From NCBI GenBank assembly GCA_015059495.1, contig SVAI01000001.1, forward strand, positions 124,001 through 188,000: a stretch of 64,000 nt of DNA, written 5' to 3'. This DNA comes from Bacillota bacterium. Its GTDB lineage: Bacteria; Bacillota_I; Bacilli_A; RF39; UBA660. Positions 16,960 through 25,529 of the stretch are shown here, piece after piece (the first letter of the stretch is position 1; every line of letters starts with the position of its first letter). Below the pieces are notes generated by a model. The model had not been told where the DNA came from. It worked only from the letters and a program-made list of their open reading frames with translations, and made no database searches. The position numbers were made by a program, and so were the translations under genes.

Positions 16960-17376
16960 ATGAAGTATCCTATTAAATATATGCCAATGCATATCGTCGA
17001 AGATAACGTAATAAAAGCATATGTAGTTGTTAAATGTTATGTGCTTGATTCTTACTATGTCCAAGAAGTTAATGGAGATAAGAGAGTCTCATATAAGGTT
17101 GTACCTTTATATGATAGTCAATTACATAAACAAGATATAGTATACATAAATGGTCAGTGTATTAATGATACAAGTACTAGATATGTATTTGATGATGAAG
17201 CAGAAGCATTTAGATACACTAGAGCATTAAATAGGACACGAATAATAAATTATGATGAAAAATTAATAAGAAAATATGAAAGTATAGCATATCATTTATT
17301 ACATGAAGAAAATGATAAAATAATCGATTTTAATATTGCTAGACAAAGACTAAGAAAGAGAGAAGACTATGAATAA
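16960..17376 (+). CDS. Protein of unknown function, 138 aa
   Basis: Soluble protein with GGGTGG as ribosome binding site. The N-terminal 60 residues are beta-rich in pattern ('VIKAYVVVKCYVLDSYYVQE'), and the C-terminus is helical and basic ('IARQRLRKRE'). No signal peptide, metal-binding or catalytic motif. The last 8 bases overlap the next gene, indicating translational coupling. Family not recognised. Confidence 0.65.
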   Translation: MKYPIKYMPMHIVEDNVIKAYVVVKCYVLDSYYVQEVNGDKRVSYKVVPLYDSQLHKQDIVYINGQCINDTSTRYVFDDEAEAFRYTRALNRTRIINYDEKLIRKYESIAYHLLHEENDKIIDFNIARQRLRKREDYE

Positions 17377-17947
17377 TTGTTATTTAATAGCTTTTAATAA
17401 ACAACTTAGAAAAATCAACGTAGATCCTGAAATATTAAACGCTAATCAAGAAGAAGCAGATAAGTTAAGATTTATTGATTTTGCAACATCTAGATATGAT
17501 GAAAAAGAATTAAAAGAAAAACTATTCCAAAATGGAATAATTGAAAGTGTAGATACACCAATATGTATATCTAGAGTATCTACAATTGCTGGTAAAAAAG
17601 AAGCAACTAACTTTAGATTATTAACTAAAGGACCATATAATTACTTGCTTGAAAGTCTAGATAGTGCAATACTAGAAGATTTTCATAAGTTATACGATGG
17701 CGATAAAAACTTTAAAGAAATAGCTGATTTTATTATTGGACAAGATAATATTAAAAGAATATTCTATTTCAATGGTTACAGCGGTAGAGCTTATAAACTA
17801 GATTATCCAGATGCTAGAAATATAGTATTATCACAAAATATACATAGAATGTATGAAACATTAAGTAATTACCAAGATAAAAATAATAATTATGATCAAA
17901 GTAGTGATGAAATAATCTCTTTACTTGAACAAGGTAATACTTTATAA
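17369..17947 (+). CDS. Protein of unknown function, 192 aa
   Basis: Starts inside the end of the previous gene (8-bp overlap), so the two are probably one operon with the thioredoxin-like gene that follows 20 bp later. It has no signal peptide or membrane segment; the C-terminal third is Asn/Asp/Gln-rich ('YQDKNNNYDQSSDE'). I do not recognise the family. Confidence 0.65.
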   Translation: MNNCYLIAFNKQLRKINVDPEILNANQEEADKLRFIDFATSRYDEKELKEKLFQNGIIESVDTPICISRVSTIAGKKEATNFRLLTKGPYNYLLESLDSAILEDFHKLYDGDKNFKEIADFIIGQDNIKRIFYFNGYSGRAYKLDYPDARNIVLSQNIHRMYETLSNYQDKNNNYDQSSDEIISLLEQGNTL

Positions 17948-17967
17948 TTATATAGGAGGTTTTAAAA

Positions 17968-18540
17968 ATGGAAGATAGAGTAAATAAATTATATAAAATA
18001 GTTATAGTTATATTAGTTATTGTTTCAATTGATTTATTATTAAATCTAACTTCAGTATTTAGTGTTAAAAAGACTGATGAATCAACAAACACAAGTTCAA
18101 ATACACAAACTCAAACACAAACAACAAGTGAATATGATGTATCATCATTTAAGACACTATCAAATAAAGAAGTAGTAGATTTATTTAATGATAAGAAAGG
18201 TACTTATGTTGTATACTTAGGTAGATCAACATGTAGTGCATGTGTAAGTTTCTTACCAACATTAAAAACAATGCAATCTAAATATAATTATGTAACTCAA
18301 TACTTAGATATCACTACAGTAGTTAGAGATAGTGAAGATTACAATAACTTAATGAAGAAATTAGAATCTAAAGTAACTTTAACTGTTAATGGTGAAACTA
18401 AGACTCAAAACTTTAGTGAATACTTCGGATATACTCCAATGACATTTATTATCAAGAATGGTAAATTCGCTGATGGTATAGTAGGAGCTTATTCAGAAGC
18501 TAAATTCGAAGAATTCTTAAACAATAATGGAATTAAATAA
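17968..18540 (+). CDS. Membrane-anchored thioredoxin-like protein
   Basis: 190 aa with RBS AGGAGG. An N-terminal transmembrane anchor (residues about 8-28) is followed by a Ser/Thr/Gln-rich linker and a thioredoxin fold placed outside the membrane. The active site is 'STCSAC' (CxxC) after 'TYVVYLGR', and 'GYTPMTFIIKNGK' supplies the cis-Pro loop. It resembles bacteriocin-transport-accessory/thioredoxin_9-type proteins and could reduce or form disulfides in exported proteins. The window encodes a Cys-rich exported protein (5665-7158) that would be a plausible client; that link is inference. Confidence 0.82.
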   Translation: MEDRVNKLYKIVIVILVIVSIDLLLNLTSVFSVKKTDESTNTSSNTQTQTQTTSEYDVSSFKTLSNKEVVDLFNDKKGTYVVYLGRSTCSACVSFLPTLKTMQSKYNYVTQYLDITTVVRDSEDYNNLMKKLESKVTLTVNGETKTQNFSEYFGYTPMTFIIKNGKFADGIVGAYSEAKFEEFLNNNGIK

Positions 18541-18564
18541 AGCATTCAAATGAATGCTTTTTTA
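18541..18564. terminator. Bidirectional terminator between convergent genes
   Basis: AGCATTCA / TGAATGCT stem with a 2-nt AA loop and T6 on the plus strand. The minus-strand gene's stop codon (18562-18564) sits at its edge, so both convergent genes can use it, more efficiently on the plus strand. Confidence 0.8.
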
Positions 18565-19236
18565 ATTACAATTACTTTCTAAATTAAGTGGTATTTCATA
18601 ATTTTTAGTAGTACCATCATCTTTAATTGCTTTAATATTTAACTTTATCGTATTATTATCATAATTCTTACATACTTGCTCATAATTATCTATATAAAAT
18701 GATACTTCATTTAAATATTCTTTTAACGTTGTATTTTCTTTAAATATACATGATTTAATTAATATATTATCTTCAAATAAATTACATTCTATACGTTTAT
18801 ATATAACATTATCTTCACAGCCATTATAATTAACTTTAGATATAAATATAGATGATTTATTCTTATCATATGTAATCATACCATTAACATCAAAATCAGA
18901 ACACATAGATGATACACTAGAGGTATTAAAACCATCATTGTTAATATGATTAATAACAAATATACTAATAATTATTAATAAAATAATAATAAAAGGTATT
19001 AATAATTTCTTATATATTCTTTTTTTAGCAACTGAACCATCTAAAATATCTTCAACATTTATATTAAAATCCTTAGCCATTTGTCTAATTAACAATATAT
19101 CAGGTAAATTTTTACCATTTTCCCACTTTGAAACAGCCTGATAAGTAACATTATATTTATCGGCTAAATCTTTTTGAGTTAAGTTATTCTTAACTCTTAT
19201 TTCTTTAATAAATTGTCCTATTTTTTCTGGGTTCAT
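18562..19236 (-). CDS. Membrane-anchored Xre-type HTH protein
   Basis: 224 aa. Residues 1-60 form a helix-turn-helix of the Xre/Cro type ('NNLTQKDLADKYNVTYQAVSKW'). A basic stretch, then a transmembrane segment at about 73-95 ('LLIPFIIILLIIISIFVI'), then an extracytoplasmic domain of about 125 residues with several Cys. The layout (cytoplasmic DNA-binding domain, one TM, outside domain) suggests a one-component membrane sensor that binds DNA, as seen in some Firmicutes. RBS AAGGAG lies upstream of the ATG at 19236. Target genes are unknown. Confidence 0.85.
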   Translation of the reverse strand: MNPEKIGQFIKEIRVKNNLTQKDLADKYNVTYQAVSKWENGKNLPDILLIRQMAKDFNINVEDILDGSVAKKRIYKKLLIPFIIILLIIISIFVINHINNDGFNTSSVSSMCSDFDVNGMITYDKNKSSIFISKVNYNGCEDNVIYKRIECNLFEDNILIKSCIFKENTTLKEYLNEVSFYIDNYEQVCKNYDNNTIKLNIKAIKDDGTTKNYEIPLNLESNCN

Positions 19237-19273
19237 AGCTACTCCTTTAACAGTTTTATTATAGCATAAAATA

Positions 19274-19282
19274 TGATATAAT
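19274..19282 (+). promoter_or_regulatory. Extended -10 promoter of the dGTPase-like gene
   Basis: TGA-TATAAT (19274-19282) lies 25 bp upstream of the ATG at 19308. No good -35 is visible, in keeping with an extended -10 promoter. Confidence 0.6.
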
Positions 19283-19307
19283 TATATATATATTTAGAGG
19301 TAATTAT

Positions 19308-20426
19308 ATGTTAGAAGAAATTAAAAATAATATGAATAGAGATAGATATTTATCTGATTTAGCTTGTAAGAATAGTGAAGCAATACGCTTCGAAGAAGAA
19401 GAGTCTGATATTAGACCACCATATCTAAGAGATGCAGATCGTATTATATATTCATTATCCTATACAAGATATATAGATAAAACTCAAGTGTTTTCCAATT
19501 CAAACAATGATCATATATCTAAACGTATGACACATGTTCAAATGGTTAGTAAAGTAGCAAGAACAATCGGTCGTGCTTTAAACTTAAACGAAGACTTAAT
19601 CGAAGCTGCAGCACTAGGACATGACATTGGACACGTACCATTTGGTCATGAAGGAGAATTTATTTTAAATAAAATAAGTCTAGAAAATAACTGTGGTTAT
19701 TTTAATCATAATATTCAAAGTGTTAGAGAATTCATGACACTAGAAAGTCATGGTAAAGGATTAAATCTAACATTACAAGTTCTAGATGCAATAATGTGCC
19801 ATAATGGTGAAATAGAACAAAAAGAATATAAACCTGTTAAGAAGACTAAAGAAGACTTCTTAAGAGAATATAACAATGCTTATGTTGATAAAGAACAAAA
19901 CAAGAAAATGATACCAATGACTTTAGAAGGTTGTGTAGTAAGAATATCTGATATTATCGCATACCTAGGTAGAGATATCGAAGATGCTATAAGATTAAAT
20001 ATGTTAAGTATTGAAGATATACCAACATCAATAACTAAAGTATTAGGTTCTACTAATAAAGAAATAATTAATACTTTAATCATGGATATTATTAATAATA
20101 GTTTTAATAAGAATTATCTATGCTTAAGTGATGATGTATATCAAGCACTAAGTGATTTAAAAAAATTTAACTATGAACATATTTATTCTAAAGCTCATGA
20201 TAAAGAAACTAAAGATAACTGGGAACATATGTTTAGAACAGTATATAATTACTACCTAAATGAAATAGATAATAAAGAATCTTTAATTAATAAAGAATAT
20301 CTAAATAATATGAGTGATACTTATTTAAATAATACATCTAAACCTAGAAAAGTAATAGATTTCATAGCAGGTATGACAGATGACTATTTAATTAAGTGTG
20401 CAAAAGATATTGATAATTTATTATAA
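19308..20426 (+). CDS. dGTPase-like HD-domain triphosphohydrolase
   Basis: Cytoplasmic metal-dependent phosphohydrolase of 372 aa. The HD residues are clear: 'MTHVQMVSKVART' (first His), 'LGHDIGHVPFGHEGE' (His-Asp), and 'VRISDIIAYLGRDIEDAI' (last Asp). The 'RPPYLRDADRIIYSLSYTRY' segment before them is the dGTP triphosphohydrolase signature (R-D-R-I..S.afRRL type). The family hydrolyses dNTPs to nucleoside plus triphosphate; exact substrate not predictable. RBS AGAGGT. A membrane protein gene follows 38 bp later. Confidence 0.9.
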   Translation: MLEEIKNNMNRDRYLSDLACKNSEAIRFEEEESDIRPPYLRDADRIIYSLSYTRYIDKTQVFSNSNNDHISKRMTHVQMVSKVARTIGRALNLNEDLIEAAALGHDIGHVPFGHEGEFILNKISLENNCGYFNHNIQSVREFMTLESHGKGLNLTLQVLDAIMCHNGEIEQKEYKPVKKTKEDFLREYNNAYVDKEQNKKMIPMTLEGCVVRISDIIAYLGRDIEDAIRLNMLSIEDIPTSITKVLGSTNKEIINTLIMDIINNSFNKNYLCLSDDVYQALSDLKKFNYEHIYSKAHDKETKDNWEHMFRTVYNYYLNEIDNKESLINKEYLNNMSDTYLNNTSKPRKVIDFIAGMTDDYLIKCAKDIDNLL

Positions 20427-20464
20427 TTATAAGATAATATAATATATAAGAGGTGTAACTAATA

Positions 20465-22195
20465 ATGAAGAATAAAAATTTTAATCCCTATAGATTAAGA
20501 TCATATTTAATAGTATTTGGTTTATTAATAGCATCTTTTGCTATGGTATTTGGAAGTTTAATGTTTAGAAGTAAACTACATCCAGATTATCCATTAGTAT
20601 TTTCTGATGCCAATAATAGATTAATGGTTATTACTAAAAGTAATAACTCTAAAAATGATATAGCATCTATTACTAATGCTAATATCTCATATGCTAATAA
20701 TGATACTAGATATTTATTATATACAAATAATAATAATTTATATTTACTTGATACATCAGTATCAGGAGTAGGTACTAAAATAGCACAAAATCCAGTAGAA
20801 TATGGATTCTCTAAAGATGATAAATTAATATATTTTATTGATAATAATAATGATTTATTTATCTATGAAAGAAATGAATCAAAAACTACTAAAATAGCAT
20901 CAAATGTTAAAGAAGTAGAAGTAGTAGATAATAATAATATGATTTATAATCAAAATGATAATTTAATATATCAAGAAATAGATTCTACTCCAGTATTAGT
21001 ATCAAATACTTATGAAACAGTAGAATTAAATAAAGATAATAAATTAATACTTTATAGTATTTTAAATAATGATGTTAAAGATTATTACATTTATGATATT
21101 AACTCTAATACATCTAATAAAGTATTAGAGGGTGTAGTAAAACTATATGATAAAGATAGTAATTATACTAGATTTATTTATACTACTAAAACTACTAGTG
21201 TTAAAGACTTCTCTAATGGAGTAAGTGATGAACACAAAAATGCTGATAAGAACTTTGTAGCTTATTCATATGAAGATTATACTTCAAGAAAAATAAACAA
21301 AGAAACTTATGAAGCAAATCAAAAAGAAGAAAAGAATATAGACTTTAGAAATCAAGTAAGAGCATTAATTAAAGAAGCAGGTAATGTAGGTAATGACTTA
21401 TATTATAAAAATAATAATACTACTACTTTAATTGAATCTAATATTAATGATTTATATTATTATAATATTAGAACATTAACATTCTCTTATACTGCATATT
21501 CTTATGATAATAATACTTTAAATATTGATAATTATACTGATATTGAAACATTTAAAAATGACTTTGATAATGCTAGATTAAATTCAATGTATTATAAATA
21601 TAATACTAATGAAGCATCACAAACATTTAAAAATATAACATCTAAAGCTAAGATTTATATTAGAAATAATAATGAATATTACTTATTAGTAGAAAATAAT
21701 GATTATTATGATTTATATTATAGTAAGATTACTAATAGAACTGCTAAATTAGTAGGGGAAATAGATACTAACTTATTATCTAATAAATTAATTGAAGATT
21801 ATGCTAATGGATATCTATTTGTTAACTATATTAATAATAGATATTATCTAAATCAAGTAAGTGAAGGTAGAACTAGAACTTTAGTTGAAGACGTAACACC
21901 AAACAGTGTTGTTGTATCTGAAAATCATGAATCTATTTACTATCTAAAATCTACTGGTGAATATGTTAATGATCTAGAAATCTATAATGGATTTAGACAT
22001 TCGGTTCAAACAACAGATGTATATAGTTTTATCTATATTAACAATGATTTAATATATGTAACTAAAAACTATGATAAGATTACTAAAACAAGTGATTTAT
22101 ATAGATTAGATGGTTCAAGATTAACTTTAATCTATAAAGATATTGCTGATTGGTATAATCCATTAAAAGAAATAGAAGAAGAAGAAGACTTATAA
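20465..22195 (+). CDS. Membrane-anchored extracellular repeat protein, unknown function
   Basis: 576 aa with RBS AGAGGTG. One N-terminal transmembrane segment (about residues 13-33, 'LIVFGLLIASFAMVFGSLMF') anchors a large outside domain rich in Asn, Tyr and Asp. Short repeating units such as 'NNNLYLLDTS', 'NNNDLFIYERN' and 'YYIYDINSNT' recur about every 40-45 residues. This looks like beta-propeller blades (TolB/DUF5050 style), although no signature is strong. An acidic 'EEEEDL' tail ends the protein. No enzymatic motif. It may be co-transcribed with the dGTPase-like gene. Confidence 0.7.
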   Translation: MKNKNFNPYRLRSYLIVFGLLIASFAMVFGSLMFRSKLHPDYPLVFSDANNRLMVITKSNNSKNDIASITNANISYANNDTRYLLYTNNNNLYLLDTSVSGVGTKIAQNPVEYGFSKDDKLIYFIDNNNDLFIYERNESKTTKIASNVKEVEVVDNNNMIYNQNDNLIYQEIDSTPVLVSNTYETVELNKDNKLILYSILNNDVKDYYIYDINSNTSNKVLEGVVKLYDKDSNYTRFIYTTKTTSVKDFSNGVSDEHKNADKNFVAYSYEDYTSRKINKETYEANQKEEKNIDFRNQVRALIKEAGNVGNDLYYKNNNTTTLIESNINDLYYYNIRTLTFSYTAYSYDNNTLNIDNYTDIETFKNDFDNARLNSMYYKYNTNEASQTFKNITSKAKIYIRNNNEYYLLVENNDYYDLYYSKITNRTAKLVGEIDTNLLSNKLIEDYANGYLFVNYINNRYYLNQVSEGRTRTLVEDVTPNSVVVSENHESIYYLKSTGEYVNDLEIYNGFRHSVQTTDVYSFIYINNDLIYVTKNYDKITKTSDLYRLDGSRLTLIYKDIADWYNPLKEIEEEEDL

Positions 22196-22207
22196 GTCTT
22201 CTTTTAT
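22183..22207 (+). terminator. Terminator after the propeller-like protein
   Basis: AGAAGACTT / AAGTCTTCT stem with a very short AT loop and TTTT tail, including the stop codon. Confidence 0.8.
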
Positions 22208-22210
22208 TAT

Positions 22211-22902
22211 TATTTATTATTGTTGTAATATATGATATATTAATATATAGTAGAGGTAGTATATGAAAAAGAATAATATTAAAATACTTTTATTAGTTTT
22301 AATAATATTAACTATACCAGTTATAGTTAAATTTTCATATGCATTAAATAATGATGTTAGATCAGAAGAATACACTATTAAAGAAAATAAAATATATGCT
22401 GTACCTACAACATATAATTATAGAGTAGAGGAATTATTAAGTAAGATAGAAAGTGAAAAAGAACTTAAAATATTAAATAGTAATAATGAAGAATTAAAAA
22501 AAGGAGATAATGTATATACAGGATGTAAATTATCAGTAGAAAATAATATATATGACATTATAGTACTTGGGGATGTAACAGGAGATGGATTAATCCAAAT
22601 TGGTGATGTAGCTGCTATTTATAATCATTATAAAGGTAATAAACAATTAAATGATAGTTTAGTTGAATCAGGAAAATTAACAGGTAATACAATCGTTAAC
22701 ATTGGTGATGTAGCAAAATTATATAATTATTATCGTGGTAAAAAAGCATTTAGTTATTATAACCAAAATATGATTGATGTAGATAGTATAGTTGTTAATG
22801 CAAATAGTTATTACAGCAGTAGTGATTCAAATACTCTAGGTACTAATATTATTGATAAATTAAATACAAATTATAATAATGGTGATCAAGTAGTTGTAAC
22901 AA
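22211..22902 (+). repeat. 692-bp near-perfect direct repeat, copy 1
   Basis: Bases 22211-22902 match 24838-25529 with only two substitutions seen by eye (one silent at the codon for Asn, one giving Thr/Ser). The repeat covers the upstream region, ribosome binding site and the first 213 codons of the dockerin/GH5 genes. After it the two genes diverge strongly. Confidence 0.93.
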
Positions 22903-24773
22903 AAGATGGAAAAGTAGAACTAGCAATAAAAAAAGAAGATAAATGTTACAGAAAAAGTGCCTTATCAAATGAAATTAAATTAGTAGAAAAAGAATATTGT
23001 GAAAACAATATAGATGAATTTGTATCAAATAATGGGCATTTGCATGTATGTGGAACAAATTTGTGCAATGAAGAAGAAGATATAATATTATTGCATGGTG
23101 TAGCATCTGGAATTAATGTTCCAAAATATTTAAGTGAAGAAACTTTATATACAGTAAAAAATTGGGGTGCTAACATAATTAGACTCATGGTTAATGCTAA
23201 AGTGTCATGGAATCTATATTATGTTGGACATGAAGATGAGTATATTAATACTTTGAAATTATACATAGATCGTGCTATTAATAATGATATGTATGTAATT
23301 ATAAATTGGGATCCTCAAAGAAACGGTGGAGACTTCTTAACCGATAATGCAATAGATTTTTTTACTAGACTAACATCTTTATATCCAAATGATCCACATA
23401 TTATATATGAAATAGTAAATGAGCCACTAGACAATAATACATGGAAAGATGTAAAAAATCATGCCAACAGGGTTATACCTGTAATAAGAGAAATATCTCC
23501 TGATGCCTTAATTTTAGTTGGTACACCATACTATGATGATAAAATTGATGAAGTTATTGATGATCAATTATCATATAATAATATAATGTACACTTTTCAT
23601 AGATATATGTCTCAACTTGATGATTCGACAATAGATAAATTAGAAAATACAAGAAAATCAGGACTTCCGGTGTTTGTATCTGAATGGGGAACAATGGGAC
23701 TTGGTGAAAATAGGCCATTATACATGGAAGCTAATGCAACCGCCTTCTCTAAATATTTAAAAGAACATGGGTATAATTACATAATGTTTGCATTAAGTGA
23801 AAGCAATGGTCAAACCTATAATAATCCAAGTATAGTTAAACAAGGAGAATGGTCAAATGATTTACCAGATTCATCATTAACAGATGGTGGATTAGCAATG
23901 AAGAACATTTTACTAAATAACTCAAATTATTTTAAAACTAATCTATTACGTAGTAATAAAGGTGATGATCCATCAATAGGACACACATATAGAAGTAAAG
24001 AATGGAAAGATAAAATAATATCTATTGATTTTAAATCTAATCTAGAGATTCCTGAAAATGCAGTTGTACAATGGGATTTATCGATGAGTAGAGACAATAG
24101 TATTATTGGGTATTTGACTCCAAGTGATGTTTTAGATCGATATAAAATGACAATAGCAGCCGATGGTAAAATATATGCACCATCTGAATCAGGATACTTA
24201 TTTGCAAATTTATCAAATTTAGAAACAATTAATTTTAATAACTTTGATACTAAAGAAACTTTTTATATATCAGCTATGTTTGAAAATGATATTAAACTAA
24301 AAGAATTAGATTTTAGTCAACTAGATGGATCAAGAATCATGAGAATGAATAATACTTTTAAAAATTGTAAAAACTTGGAGTCCATCAACTTCAGTAATTG
24401 GAATCCTATTATTGAGTCAATTGGTTATACATTTGAAAATTGTGAAAAATTAACATCATTGGATTTATCAAGTTTTAATGTAAATAAAGCAACTAAATTC
24501 AATGGTATGTTTTATGGAAATAAATCATTAAAAGAATTAAATATATCCACTTGGAATCCTTCAAGTGTAATAGCTACTGAAAGGATGTTTTATAACTGTA
24601 CAAGTTTAGAAACAGTGGATATGAGATCGTTTAGTATTCAATCAACTACTAGTGTAACAGATGCATTAAAAAATGTTAAATCACAAGCTAAATTCATTGT
24701 TAAAGATCAATCTGTGATTGATATATTTCAAACTACAGCAAATAATAACCTTAATTTTGTTATTTCAGAATAA
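22263..24773 (+). CDS. Secreted dockerin-like / GH5 cellulase-like / BspA-repeat protein A
   Basis: 836 aa, exported through a signal segment at residues 5-27. A beta-rich stretch is followed by a dockerin-like pair: 'GDVTGDGLIQIGDVAAIYNHY' is a good calcium F-hand, whereas the second ('GNTIVNIGDVAKLYNYY') has lost most Asp ligands. A GH5-type (beta/alpha)8 domain spans about residues 255-560: 'GANIIRLMV', acid/base Glu in 'IYEIVNEP', 'HRYMS', and nucleophile Glu in 'FVSEWG'. The C-terminal 230 residues are DUF285/BspA-type repeats ('LDLSSFNVNKATKFNGMF'). It probably binds and cleaves a beta-linked polysaccharide at the cell surface. The N-terminal 213 codons are duplicated in the next gene. 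Confidence 0.88.
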   Translation: MKKNNIKILLLVLIILTIPVIVKFSYALNNDVRSEEYTIKENKIYAVPTTYNYRVEELLSKIESEKELKILNSNNEELKKGDNVYTGCKLSVENNIYDIIVLGDVTGDGLIQIGDVAAIYNHYKGNKQLNDSLVESGKLTGNTIVNIGDVAKLYNYYRGKKAFSYYNQNMIDVDSIVVNANSYYSSSDSNTLGTNIIDKLNTNYNNGDQVVVTKDGKVELAIKKEDKCYRKSALSNEIKLVEKEYCENNIDEFVSNNGHLHVCGTNLCNEEEDIILLHGVASGINVPKYLSEETLYTVKNWGANIIRLMVNAKVSWNLYYVGHEDEYINTLKLYIDRAINNDMYVIINWDPQRNGGDFLTDNAIDFFTRLTSLYPNDPHIIYEIVNEPLDNNTWKDVKNHANRVIPVIREISPDALILVGTPYYDDKIDEVIDDQLSYNNIMYTFHRYMSQLDDSTIDKLENTRKSGLPVFVSEWGTMGLGENRPLYMEANATAFSKYLKEHGYNYIMFALSESNGQTYNNPSIVKQGEWSNDLPDSSLTDGGLAMKNILLNNSNYFKTNLLRSNKGDDPSIGHTYRSKEWKDKIISIDFKSNLEIPENAVVQWDLSMSRDNSIIGYLTPSDVLDRYKMTIAADGKIYAPSESGYLFANLSNLETINFNNFDTKETFYISAMFENDIKLKELDFSQLDGSRIMRMNNTFKNCKNLESINFSNWNPIIESIGYTFENCEKLTSLDLSSFNVNKATKFNGMFYGNKSLKELNISTWNPSSVIATERMFYNCTSLETVDMRSFSIQSTTSVTDALKNVKSQAKFIVKDQSVIDIFQTTANNNLNFVISE

Positions 24774-24777
24774 TAAA

Positions 24778-24806
24778 AAAAGCATTCTAATTGAATGCTT
24801 TTTTTA
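24778..24806. terminator. Terminator after GH5 gene A
   Basis: AGCATTC / GAATGCT stem with a TAATT loop, A-rich left flank and T7 right flank. The same AGCATTC/GAATGCT arms occur at 18541 and 27456. Confidence 0.88.
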
Positions 24807-24837
24807 ATTGTAATTTCAACCGCACCACTTTTATTTA

Positions 24838-25529
24838 TATTTATTATTGTTGTAATATATGATATATTAATATATAGTAGAGGTAGTATATGAAAAAGAA
24901 TAATATTAAAATACTTTTATTAGTTTTAATAATATTAACTATACCAGTTATAGTTAAATTTTCATATGCATTAAATAATGATGTTAGATCAGAAGAATAC
25001 ACTATTAAAGAAAATAAAATATATGCTGTACCTACAACATATAATTATAGAGTAGAGGAATTATTAAGTAAGATAGAAAGTGAAAAAGAACTTAAAATAT
25101 TAAATAGTAATAATGAAGAATTAAAAAAAGGAGATAATGTATATACAGGATGTAAATTATCAGTAGAAAATAATATATATGACATTATAGTACTTGGGGA
25201 TGTAACAGGAGATGGATTAATCCAAATTGGTGATGTAGCTGCTATTTATAATCATTATAAAGGTAATAAACAATTAAATGATAGTTTAGTTGAATCAGGA
25301 AAATTAACAGGTAATACAATCGTTAACATTGGTGATGTAGCAAAATTATATAATTATTATCGTGGTAAAAAAGCATTTAGTTATTATAACCAAAATATGA
25401 TTGATGTAGATAGTATAGTTGTTAACGCAAATAGTTATTACAGCAGTAGTGATTCAAATTCTCTAGGTACTAATATTATTGATAAATTAAATACAAATTA
25501 TAATAATGGTGATCAAGTAGTTGTAACAA
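24838..25529 (+). repeat. 692-bp near-perfect direct repeat, copy 2
   Basis: Second copy of the cassette at 22211-22902, offset by 2627 bp, with two substitutions. It includes the same TATATTAATATATAG upstream region and AGAGGT ribosome binding site. Confidence 0.93.
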
